Shown in pieces: positions 7,012 to 12,667 of a DNA stretch of 13,276 nucleotides. Position 1 is the stretch's first letter; every line of letters starts with the position of its first letter. The position numbers were made by a program, and so were the translations under genes. The notes under the pieces were generated by a model. The model saw only the letters and a program-made list of their open reading frames with translations, was not told the origin of the DNA and ran no database searches. The stretch is from an uncultured Veillonellaceae bacterium. Its GTDB lineage: Bacteria > Bacillota > Negativicutes > Veillonellales > Megasphaeraceae. The DNA is taken from contig UREG01000040.1 in the NCBI GenBank assembly GCA_900546795.1, positions 1 through 13,276 on the forward strand. Direction: 5' to 3'.

Positions 7012-7569
7012 CTAAGCTACAATTAATTCTTCCAGCGCCGCGCCTTGCGCAAAACGCTGTATATAATCACCCCGACAGGCGGCATAGCGCTGAAATTCCC
7101 GAGCCGCAGTGTCTACGTCAACGTACACTTTCCACTCGCCCACTAATTTCGCGCCTTCCCCTTTCCGAGCGATAAACGATTTGACATCTTCCAAGGGATA
7201 TCCCAGAAAAATTCCCAACTCATGTGGGAACTCCCCGCTCTTCCGGAACCGATCTCTCAGCCGATTCAGCGCATGTTCCAGATCCATGGACGGATCGTAT
7301 CCAAACTGAACCAGAAACTCCGCTGTTTCCGGCCGCTGTATATACGCTTCAACCTGTGATGGCCGATAAATATACAGCAGTCGTCTCCTTTTACAAGAAC
7401 ATACGTCGGCAAACCGAAGCGTCGTATGGACACACCGGTCATTATACGCCTGAATCACCTGTTCATACTCCTCGCCTGACTCTTCTTTCGATAAAGAGAT
7501 GAGCGCTCCCATTTTTATTCCCGCCAACGTAGGTGCGCAATGCTGTACTACCAGATGATCCCATTTCAT
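7012..7569 (-). CDS. DUF3793 family protein
   Basis: 185-residue soluble protein of unknown function. It matches my recollection of DUF3793: N-terminal QHCAPTLAGIK (9-19), LLYIYRP (64-70), FPHELGIFLGYPLEDV (114-129), GEWKVY (144-149) and a late Cys (C165). This family occurs mainly in anaerobic Firmicutes and is often encoded beside flavodoxins and iron-transport genes; its biochemical role is not established. The start at 7569 is chosen because AGGAGG (7576-7581) lies six bases upstream; an upstream in-frame ATG at 7590 would overlap the DUF2325 gene and encode a poorly conserved-looking Arg-rich leader. The stop TAG overlaps the ribosome binding site of flavodoxin. No signal peptide or membrane segment is seen. 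Other cysteines at 11, 46, 57 and 59 could bind metal, but no standard motif is evident. Confidence 0.85.
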   Translation of the reverse strand: MKWDHLVVQHCAPTLAGIKMGALISLSKEESGEEYEQVIQAYNDRCVHTTLRFADVCSCKRRRLLYIYRPSQVEAYIQRPETAEFLVQFGYDPSMDLEHALNRLRDRFRKSGEFPHELGIFLGYPLEDVKSFIARKGEGAKLVGEWKVYVDVDTAAREFQRYAACRGDYIQRFAQGAALEELIVA

Positions 7570-7579
7570 ACGTGTCCTC

Positions 7580-7861
7580 CTAACCTGCATGCTCCTGCAA
7601 AATAGATTTCAATGCACTGGCGCTGCTCGAATGACAGCGGACTACTTTCATATTCTTCCGCCCGCATTCTTTCATCGCACAATGCAGCATTCGATGACTC
7701 ACTGTGCTGGTAAATACCACCAGCAAATCCGGAGTCCCAATCTTCGAACGGAAATCTCCCGGCAGCTGTGTGAATACCTTTGCCTTACAGCGATATTCTT
7801 TACAAATTGTCTTATATCGGCAAACCATACAGTCGTTGCCGCCGACGATTACCACACTCAT
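7580..7861 (-). CDS. DUF2325 domain protein, small and Cys-rich
   Basis: 93-residue cytoplasmic protein. It has the DUF2325 pattern: VVIVGGND (3-10), KIGTPDLLVVFTSTVSH (40-56) and VVRCHSSSASAL (73-84), a small Rossmann-like alpha/beta fold. Seven cysteines (11, 14, 20, 25, 61, 66, 76), including a CxxC at 11-14, are striking for its size and could bind a metal or serve redox chemistry. Function is unknown. It is the first gene behind the Fur-like boxes, with a GGGGG ribosome binding site (7869-7873) seven bases before the ATG. Its stop codon overlaps the AGGAGG of the DUF3793 gene. Confidence 0.85.
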   Translation of the reverse strand: MSVVIVGGNDCMVCRYKTICKEYRCKAKVFTQLPGDFRSKIGTPDLLVVFTSTVSHRMLHCAMKECGRKNMKVVRCHSSSASALKSILQEHAG

Positions 7862-7889
7862 GTTCTGACCCCCTTTGCGTCATGATATA

Positions 7890-7918
7890 ATCATATCTTT
7901 TCTGAGAATTATTGTCAA
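7890..7918 (-). promoter_or_regulatory. Strong sigma-70-type promoter of the DUF2325/DUF3793/flavodoxin operon
   Basis: On the minus strand, TTGACA (7913-7918, perfect -35), a 17-base spacer, and TATGAT (7890-7895, five of six). The transcript start would fall near 7883, giving a leader of about 22 bases. A Fur-like box overlaps the -35 and spacer. Confidence 0.85.
7903..7917. promoter_or_regulatory. Fur-like box 1 (overlaps the -35)
   Basis: TGAGAAT-T-ATTGTCA matches the 7-1-7 Fur consensus TGATAATnATTATCA at 12 of 14 defined positions. It covers the -35 and upstream spacer of the promoter, the right place for iron-dependent repression. The end bases (TGA...TCA) favour Fur over PerR, but related regulators cannot be excluded. 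Confidence 0.65.
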
Positions 7919-7926
7919 TCATATTT

Positions 7927-7941
7927 TGAACAAAATTATCA
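7927..7941. promoter_or_regulatory. Fur-like box 2 (upstream of the -35)
   Basis: TGAACAA-A-ATTATCA matches the 7-1-7 consensus at 11 of 14 positions, with one perfect half-site (7935-7941). It is 24 bases from box 1, so two repressor dimers could sit side by side. Weaker than box 1. Confidence 0.45.
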
Positions 7942-8084
7942 TTTAAATTTCTTTTCTATTCAGTGCTATATACATAAAAGACGATATTCAATCCTTTATT
8001 TAACGGATTCTTTCTACGATTTGTTAAATTTTCTTTGCTTACCCTTTTTATTTTTTTGATATTTTTTCTCTTTTATCTGCATAT
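7942..8084. other. AT-rich intergenic stretch without a recognised gene
   Basis: Between the Fur boxes and the terminator of the SLH gene. It is T-rich on the plus strand, with no open frame that has a ribosome binding site. TGCTATATAC (7964-7973) matches ten bases of the putative MerR motif but lacks the opposing arm. Confidence 0.5.
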
Positions 8085-8121
8085 AAAAATGGCCTGCAAG
8101 AAAATCCTGCAAGCCATTTTT
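8085..8121 (-). terminator. Terminator after the SLH gene
   Basis: Arms 8085-8093 and 8113-8121 (AAAAATGGC/GCCATTTTT) pair perfectly. After one mismatch TGCA (8095-8098) pairs with TGCA (8108-8111). On the minus strand the hairpin ends in TTTTTATAT. It lies 18 bases after the SLH gene stop codon. Confidence 0.85.
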
Positions 8122-8139
8122 ATTGCTTTATTTACTTGT

Positions 8140-9174
8140 CTACGCGATGACCGTACGAAGTACATCGCCGTATTTCAGTTCCAAATATTCCTGGGTGCTC
8201 TTATCGATCCGCTTTACGACCAGGATCACTTTTTCATTTACATAATCGGAATCCATACGGGTAAACGAAGAAGCAGGCTCCTGCCGGCGGTAAGCTTCCT
8301 CGATTTCTTTCATCATCGTTTCATAATCTTTCTGCCCGTACTTTGCCCGCTGTACGATAACGGTTTCCCGCAGCGCCGTATTGCTGCTCGTATCGATGGC
8401 ATCCATCAATTTCTGCCGTTTTTTATCGTCTTTAGAGGCAATATGCAGTTTGCCGCCCTGCCAGTACATCACGCCGTCTTTTGCAAAGTCTTTAATGGAT
8501 CCGTATACGCCGCTGATTTCTGCAAAAGCAGCCTGCTGTATTTCCGACCGGTTTTCCACCATGGATTTCACGCCGTTTTGGATCCGGTAAAGGATTTCTA
8601 CGGCCTGCGCGCGGGTAATCAGCTCTTTGGGCTTGAATTCATTATCGCTGTTCCCTTTGATATAGCCAGCGCTGGCAAGAACGCCGACAGCTTTTTCCGC
8701 CCAGGGAGAGATATCGCTTTCATCGGCAAACGGACTGGCGGTAACCGCCGTATTTACATTCCCTTTATAGGTCAAATAGTTGTAGGCGATCACGGCAAAC
8801 GTCTCCCGGTCGAGCTGTTCCGTTGGCCGGAACGTATTGTCGTCGTATCCGTTGATAATATGTTTCTCTGCCAGCGTCGCCACCGCTTCTTCCGACCAGC
8901 GGCCTTTCATATCAGTAAAATGGCTGGCTGCGCCGGACTTGCTGCCCACCATATTATTTATGATCGCCGCAGCGCCTTCTCTTGTCAGCGGATCGTCCGG
9001 TTTAAAATATCCGCCGCTGCCGTTTATATAATGATTTTCATAAAAGTTCTGGATCGATGCCTGCGCCCAATGGCCGTCTATATCTTTCAGCCCAACTTCT
9101 TCCGCAGCCCATACAGAAGCCGCAGTCATTACTGCCGCTGCCAGAACTGCCGCCTGCTTTGCATATCGTTTCAT
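8140..9174 (-). CDS. Secreted protein with three SLH domains and an unassigned C-terminal region
   Basis: 344 residues. Signal peptide MKRYAKQ followed by an Ala-rich core, cleavage near VWA-A (about 23). Three S-layer-homology repeats follow at about 28-77, 85-135 and 148-198, each with the DxxxHWA/W-x-E opening, a YINGxxxxxFxP-like or IINGYxDNTFRP turn, and a TRxxA-like end. SLH domains bind secondary wall polymers, or in Negativicutes the modified peptidoglycan, so the protein is probably wall-bound in the periplasm. Residues about 200-344 match no family I recognise; they are polar with a Lys/Arg/Glu-rich helix and do not look like the OmpM beta-barrel that follows a single SLH repeat. 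The start at 9174 is chosen for its signal peptide and AGGGA upstream; an in-frame TTG at 9204 lies inside the asparaginase gene. The gene follows asparaginase by 16 bases, so they are probably co-transcribed. Confidence 0.9.
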   Translation of the reverse strand: MKRYAKQAAVLAAAVMTAASVWAAEEVGLKDIDGHWAQASIQNFYENHYINGSGGYFKPDDPLTREGAAAIINNMVGSKSGAASHFTDMKGRWSEEAVATLAEKHIINGYDDNTFRPTEQLDRETFAVIAYNYLTYKGNVNTAVTASPFADESDISPWAEKAVGVLASAGYIKGNSDNEFKPKELITRAQAVEILYRIQNGVKSMVENRSEIQQAAFAEISGVYGSIKDFAKDGVMYWQGGKLHIASKDDKKRQKLMDAIDTSSNTALRETVIVQRAKYGQKDYETMMKEIEEAYRRQEPASSFTRMDSDYVNEKVILVVKRIDKSTQEYLELKYGDVLRTVIA

Positions 9175-9190
9175 TTCTATCCCTACTTTC

Positions 9191-10180
9191 TTAATATTCT
9201 TCAAAGAACCGCTGGATATACCGCGGGTCTTTCGTCTTTCTAAGCGCCAGCATTAAAAGCACTCTCGCTTTTTGCGGCGAAAGGTTGTCCGCGGCAATGA
9301 CACCGTCCATCCGGTCCATATGCCGCGTCGTTACGATTCCGCCGTCTCCCCGGAATCCGCGAACGACGAGTACGCCTTTAGCCGCCGCTTTACGAAGAGC
9401 AATCATCGCCGTAGCCGGTATATTTCCATTGCCCAAGCCGGCTACAACAATGCCGCGGGCGCCGGCATCCACCGCCGCTTTTACAAAAACGCCGTCGCTG
9501 TCCGCATGCATGTAAAGAATATCCACGCGGGGCAAAAACGCCGCGCCGCTTACATGCAGTTCCGACTGAAAGGTATGCCGCCGCACAGGCTGCGTATAAA
9601 ATTGTATCTGCCGATCCCGCACATAACCCAATACGCCCATTTCATAGGATTTGAACGTATCTACGGAGCCGCAGTTCGTTTTATCCGCAAACCGGGCGCT
9701 GACAATCCGGTCGTTCATCATGACAAGAACGCCTTTTTTTCTGGCCCGCGGACAAGCAGCCAGCCGGACCGCCTCGATCAGATTCATCGGTCCGTCTGCG
9801 CTTCGAGCCGTTGCCGGCCGCATCGCTCCTGTCAATACGACCGGTTTTTCACTGTTTACCGTCAAATGAAGAAAGTACGCAGTTTCTTCCATCGTATCCG
9901 TACCGTGCGTCACTACTACGCCGGCTACGTCGCCCCGCTTCAAATAGGCTTCTATTTTCTGCTGCAGCGCCATCCACAAGGTTTGGTTCATCTCCGTGCT
10001 GTCGATATTGCACAGCTGATATGTTTCTATTTCCGCATAGTCTGCCAGTTCCGGCAGGGCGCGGGTAATTTCCTCCAGCGGCACATCGCCCGCAGTATAT
10101 TGGGTCGTGTCCGTCAGACTTGTTCCGGTACCGGCGATCGTCCCGCCTGTACCAATGATCACCACCGTCGGTTTATTCAT
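9191..10180 (-). CDS. ansA: L-asparaginase
   Basis: 329-residue asparaginase/glutaminase-family enzyme hydrolysing L-asparagine to aspartate and ammonia. Both catalytic triad regions are present: GTGGTIAG (10-17, nucleophile T14) with Y28 and the DST motif (60-62), and VTHGTDTMEET (90-100, T94 and D95) with the supporting K167 in ADKTNC. TGAMRP (117-122) is also typical. The DST and CGSVDTFKS-like segments resemble the type II subfamily, but no signal peptide is present, so it should be cytoplasmic. The ATG has AAAGGAG seven bases upstream. First gene of a two-gene unit with the SLH protein, an unexpected pairing. The symbol is by family only; ansB would be the alternative. Confidence 0.95.
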   Translation of the reverse strand: MNKPTVVIIGTGGTIAGTGTSLTDTTQYTAGDVPLEEITRALPELADYAEIETYQLCNIDSTEMNQTLWMALQQKIEAYLKRGDVAGVVVTHGTDTMEETAYFLHLTVNSEKPVVLTGAMRPATARSADGPMNLIEAVRLAACPRARKKGVLVMMNDRIVSARFADKTNCGSVDTFKSYEMGVLGYVRDRQIQFYTQPVRRHTFQSELHVSGAAFLPRVDILYMHADSDGVFVKAAVDAGARGIVVAGLGNGNIPATAMIALRKAAAKGVLVVRGFRGDGGIVTTRHMDRMDGVIAADNLSPQKARVLLMLALRKTKDPRYIQRFFEEY

Positions 10181-10212
10181 GATATCGCTCCTTTATAGTC
10201 CCTTATCTTTTT

Positions 10213-10242
10213 ATTTTACACTACCTATTCGTGAAAGACCAA
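10213..10242 (-). promoter_or_regulatory. Probable promoter of the asparaginase/SLH unit
   Basis: On the minus strand TTGGTC (10237-10242) and TAAAAT (10213-10218) are separated by 18 bases, with the gene start about 30 bases downstream. The -35 matches three or four consensus bases and the -10 five. No operator-like dyad is seen. Confidence 0.5.
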
Positions 10243-10274
10243 CTATCTGCGGAAAAAATCTATATTTTTATACA

Positions 10275-10323
10275 TAAAAAAGAAAACAGCGCATCTTTCT
10301 CCCCAGAAAGCGCTGTTTTCTTT
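10275..10323 (-). terminator. Terminator after the small secreted-protein gene
   Basis: A 14-base-pair stem (10279-10292 with 10310-10323; AAAGAAAACAGCGC and its complement) with a 17-base loop that has its own TCT/AGA pairing. On the minus strand it ends in a run of T residues (10275-10280). The first arm begins at the last base of the stop codon. Confidence 0.88.
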
Positions 10324-10748
10324 CATATGCGTATGCCTGTTTTGTTGATCCGCACCGCTTCCGTTCCTGCCGGCGCGCCTACTATCCGAATCCCGGATCT
10401 GCCAATAAAAATACCGGCTTCTTTCCATACCGGCACTTCTTTTACAGCTTTCCATCTCATCCATACTCCGCGGGCGTCGATACGAATGAAAAGTTTTGTA
10501 TCCCGTTCCTTTTTCTCTATCTCTTCTATGTCTGGGAATTTTATTTTCTTTCCGCTGATCTCAATGCGTTCTGCCGGTTCAGAAGTAAAGCGAAATGCCG
10601 AAGACTGCAGTGCTTCCGTTTTATGCTTTACCCGATACATCTCCGGAAGCCGGATCGCTTCCGCCTTTTCGGTTACGGGAGCAGCGCAAACGGTACCCGC
10701 TGCCATGACTGCCAGCACTGCTGCCAGCCACTTTTTCTTTCCTGCCAT
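10323..10748 (-). CDS. Small secreted protein of unknown function
   Basis: 141 residues; I do not recognise the family. A clear signal peptide (MAGKKKW then an Ala/Val core, cleavage near VCA-A, about 22) predicts export. The mature part is basic, with IRLPEMYRVKHK (32-43), a charged Lys/Glu stretch (68-85), then a beta-rich-looking half (86-141) with repeated short Ile/Arg/Gly strands, e.g. FIRIDARGVW, IFIGRSGIRI and AVRINKTGIRI. There are no cysteines after the signal peptide and no lipobox. The start at 10748 has a purine-rich GGAGGAGG about eight bases upstream; a longer frame from 10796 reads through that site and is unlikely. It is its own unit: a terminator lies between it and cdd, a promoter-like extended -10 precedes it, and another terminator follows. 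Confidence 0.75.
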   Translation of the reverse strand: MAGKKKWLAAVLAVMAAGTVCAAPVTEKAEAIRLPEMYRVKHKTEALQSSAFRFTSEPAERIEISGKKIKFPDIEEIEKKERDTKLFIRIDARGVWMRWKAVKEVPVWKEAGIFIGRSGIRIVGAPAGTEAVRINKTGIRI

Positions 10749-10798
10749 GCAGATACCTCCTCCTCTCCTAGTCCCTTTCTCGTTACTCACCCACATTC

Positions 10799-10807
10799 AT
10801 TGTAGCA
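10799..10807 (-). promoter_or_regulatory. Extended -10 promoter element of the small secreted-protein gene
   Basis: On the minus strand TGCTACAAT: -10 TACAAT (10799-10804) preceded by TG, an extended -10. The best -35-like sequence (TGTATA, 10822-10827, 17 bases upstream) is poor. The ATG is about 50 bases downstream. Confidence 0.45.
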
Positions 10808-10874
10808 CAGTTCCCTGTACTTATACATACACTTTTGCTTATATTTTTATGCAAATAATATTCCATCTCTGCAT

Positions 10875-10909
10875 AAAAAGAAGGAGCCTGCACCAGACTC
10901 CTTTCTTTT
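10875..10909 (-). terminator. Terminator after cytidine deaminase
   Basis: Arms around AAGGAG (10881-10886) and CTCCTT (10899-10904) with CTG/CAG at the tip and a CAC loop. One internal mismatch and one bulge precede AAAAG/CTTTT pairing, and a T run follows on the minus strand. It lies just after the cdd stop codon. Confidence 0.8.
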
Positions 10910-10913
10910 CTGC

Positions 10914-11321
10914 CTATTTTTTCAGCGCCTCCGGCCCGAAGGCATGAGGAAGCAATTCCTCTAAGGTATACAGAAGATAGGTCGTTTTTCCCGTTCCTAT
11001 CAAAATCTCCATATCTGCACTGCCAAACTCGCGCATGACCTGCCGGCATATGCCGCAGGGCCAGGTGGGCCCGTCTGCTGCGCCGACTACAGCCAGCGCC
11101 CGTATTTTCCGGCACCCCTGTGCTGCGGCCTGAAAAATAGCCGTCCGTTCCGCACAGTTGGAAGCGCCGTATGAGGCGTTTTCGATATTACAGCCTCTGT
11201 ATATCGTTCCATCTTCACCTAATACGGCTGCGCCCACAGGAAAATGGGAGTAAGGCGAATACGACTGTTCTCTTCCTTTCCAGGCTTCTTCCAGCAGGCG
11301 CTGTCTTTCTGCATCCGTCAT
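10914..11321 (-). CDS. cdd: Cytidine deaminase
   Basis: 135-residue cytoplasmic zinc enzyme converting cytidine and deoxycytidine to the uridine forms (pyrimidine salvage). The signature is complete: NCAERTA with zinc ligand C56 and catalytic E58, and PCGICRQ with zinc ligands C89 and C92. The N-terminal SYSPYSHFPVGAA and GCNIENASYG substrate-binding segments are present. Length is that of the small tetrameric class. The ATG overlaps the TGA stop of the TonB-domain gene (ATGA), so translation is coupled, with GGGGAG about ten bases upstream inside that gene. Last gene of the sda operon, followed by a terminator. Confidence 0.96.
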   Translation of the reverse strand: MTDAERQRLLEEAWKGREQSYSPYSHFPVGAAVLGEDGTIYRGCNIENASYGASNCAERTAIFQAAAQGCRKIRALAVVGAADGPTWPCGICRQVMREFGSADMEILIGTGKTTYLLYTLEELLPHAFGPEALKK

Positions 11322-11770
11322 ACTGTCTGCTCCCCAGCTGGTTCTGCCTTGCCTTCCAAATTACCTTCAGCAGGCGTTTCGGCCCTTTCTTCCGCTGTTT
11401 TTTCTTCAGAAGCTGCCCCAATACCCGGAGCGGCTTCTTCAAAATGGAAATGCGCCTGATATGTGAATTCCTGCGGCGTTCCATTTTGCAGCAGCGGATA
11501 GAACCGCCATTCTGTAATCGCCGTCATCGCTTCCATATCCATCAGGTCATTGCCGGACGTTTCTACGACCCAAGCCTCTTTCACCGTTCCGTCTGTTCCT
11601 ACTTTTGCTGCCAGCGTTACATCGCCGGTCAGCCCCTGGCCTGCCAGTCCTTCCGGATAGGCCGGCTGTTTTGCATATTGCACAAACGAATCGCCGTTTG
11701 CCGATATGCCGGCCGTCATTCCCAGCGCCAGCAGCAGAATTGCCAGCTTTTGTTTCCAACCTTTTTTCAT
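11318..11770 (-). CDS. TonB C-terminal-domain protein, short form
   Basis: 150 residues. A signal peptide or anchor (about 1-25, KLAILLLALGMTAGISA) leads directly into a TonB_C-like domain (about 36-112): PAYPEGLAGQGLTGDVTLAAKV, a VxxSGN-like turn, then A-AI-EWRFYPLLQNG-P. TonB proteins couple inner-membrane energy to outer-membrane receptors through this domain. Here the long Pro-rich spacer of ordinary TonB is missing, and the domain is followed by a 38-residue Glu/Ala-rich acidic tail. Without the linker it may be a free periplasmic or envelope protein and not a true energy transducer. No ExbB or ExbD gene is nearby. AGGAG lies eight bases before the ATG. It follows sdaAA by 14 bases and overlaps cdd by four. 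Confidence 0.85.
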   Translation of the reverse strand: MKKGWKQKLAILLLALGMTAGISANGDSFVQYAKQPAYPEGLAGQGLTGDVTLAAKVGTDGTVKEAWVVETSGNDLMDMEAMTAITEWRFYPLLQNGTPQEFTYQAHFHFEEAAPGIGAASEEKTAEERAETPAEGNLEGKAEPAGEQTV

Positions 11771-11784
11771 ATACTGCTCCTATA

Positions 11785-12657
11785 TCATTTTCCGCCCGAT
11801 ATACGGCACCATGCCGCCTGTCCGGTCGGTGTTTTTGCCAGACCGCCGTCCGCAGTTTCCCGCAAACTTGCCGGAATCGCTCTGCCGATTGCATCCATTG
11901 CCTGAATGACTTCATCGACAGGAATGAAGCTTTCCACGCCGGCCATCGCCATTTCCGCAGCCGACAGCGCATGCACCGCATACATACCGTTTCGTTTTAC
12001 ACACGGCACTTCAACCAGTCCGGCAACAGGATCGCAAACAAGGCCTAATACATTTTTGAGACAAATCGCTACTGCCTGTTCGATTTGTTTGGCCGTGCCG
12101 CCGATCATCGCTACAGCCGCTCCCGCCGCCATAGCCGCCGCACTGCCGCATTCCGCCTGACAGCCGCCGACAGCGCCGGCAACGCTGGCATTTCTGGCAA
12201 TCACTGCACCGATGCCTGCCGCAGTAAAATACGCAGCTTGATACGCTTCTTTATCCGATTCTTCCATTTCTCCCACGGCAAATACAACGCCGGGGACAAT
12301 CCCGCAGCTTCCGGCGGTCGGACAGGCTACGATACGCCGCATTTTCCCATTGCCTTCCGCAACGGCCACTGCATACGCCATTGCCCGTTTTGCAGTTTCT
12401 CCCAAGAAATTCGGTTCCCGATCCCGCAGTGTACGGGAATCGTTTCCCGTCAAGCCGCTCATAGACCGGCTCGTATCTTCCAACCCTTCTTTTACAGAAG
12501 CCTGGCTCGCCTCGATATGGGCGTCCATCATCTGCCGTATTTCCTGTTCACTTTTTTCATGCTCTTCCATTTCCCGCCGAATTACCACATCGCTGACAGA
12601 TATATTATATTGATCGGCAAGGCGAACCAAATCCGCTATTGTTTTATATTCGTACAT
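11785..12657 (-). CDS. sdaAA: L-serine dehydratase, iron-sulfur-dependent, alpha subunit
   Basis: 290-residue catalytic subunit of the oxygen-sensitive [4Fe-4S] serine dehydratase, which converts L-serine to pyruvate and ammonia. Conserved parts: NDSRTLRDR (72-80), ACPTAGSCGIVPGV (111-124), GAVGGCQAECGSA (161-173) and VCDPVAGLVEVPCVKRN (207-223). Cys at about 118, 166, 170, 208 and 219 include the cluster ligands. Two adjacent ATGs (12660, 12657) follow AGGAGG (12664-12669); the second has the better six-base spacing and leads directly to MYEYKTIADLV. A longer frame from 12762 is out of keeping with the family and overlaps sdaAB. The ribosome binding site is fused to the TAG stop of sdaAB. 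An Fe-S enzyme, so its activity depends on iron supply and anaerobiosis. Confidence 0.96.
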   Translation of the reverse strand: MYEYKTIADLVRLADQYNISVSDVVIRREMEEHEKSEQEIRQMMDAHIEASQASVKEGLEDTSRSMSGLTGNDSRTLRDREPNFLGETAKRAMAYAVAVAEGNGKMRRIVACPTAGSCGIVPGVVFAVGEMEESDKEAYQAAYFTAAGIGAVIARNASVAGAVGGCQAECGSAAAMAAGAAVAMIGGTAKQIEQAVAICLKNVLGLVCDPVAGLVEVPCVKRNGMYAVHALSAAEMAMAGVESFIPVDEVIQAMDAIGRAIPASLRETADGGLAKTPTGQAAWCRISGGK

Positions 12658-12667
12658 CATATACCTC

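Noticed and set aside
7964..7973. TGCTATATAC, ten bases of the putative MerR motif, upstream of the Fur boxes
   Set aside because: No inverted partner arm and no promoter at the right distance; in such AT-rich sequence a chance match is plausible.
8035..9243. Long plus-strand open frame (402 codons) opposite the SLH gene
   Set aside because: It is antisense to a well-supported gene, its translation is rich in Phe, Ile, His and Arg with no family pattern, and it has no ribosome binding site. It also runs through the SLH terminator.
9272..10198. Plus-strand open frame (308 codons) opposite asparaginase
   Set aside because: Arg/His-rich shadow of a conserved enzyme gene; no initiation signal and no recognisable domain.
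11171..11905. Plus-strand open frame opposite cdd, the TonB-domain gene and sdaAA
   Set aside because: Crosses three real genes antisense; composition typical of a shadow frame.
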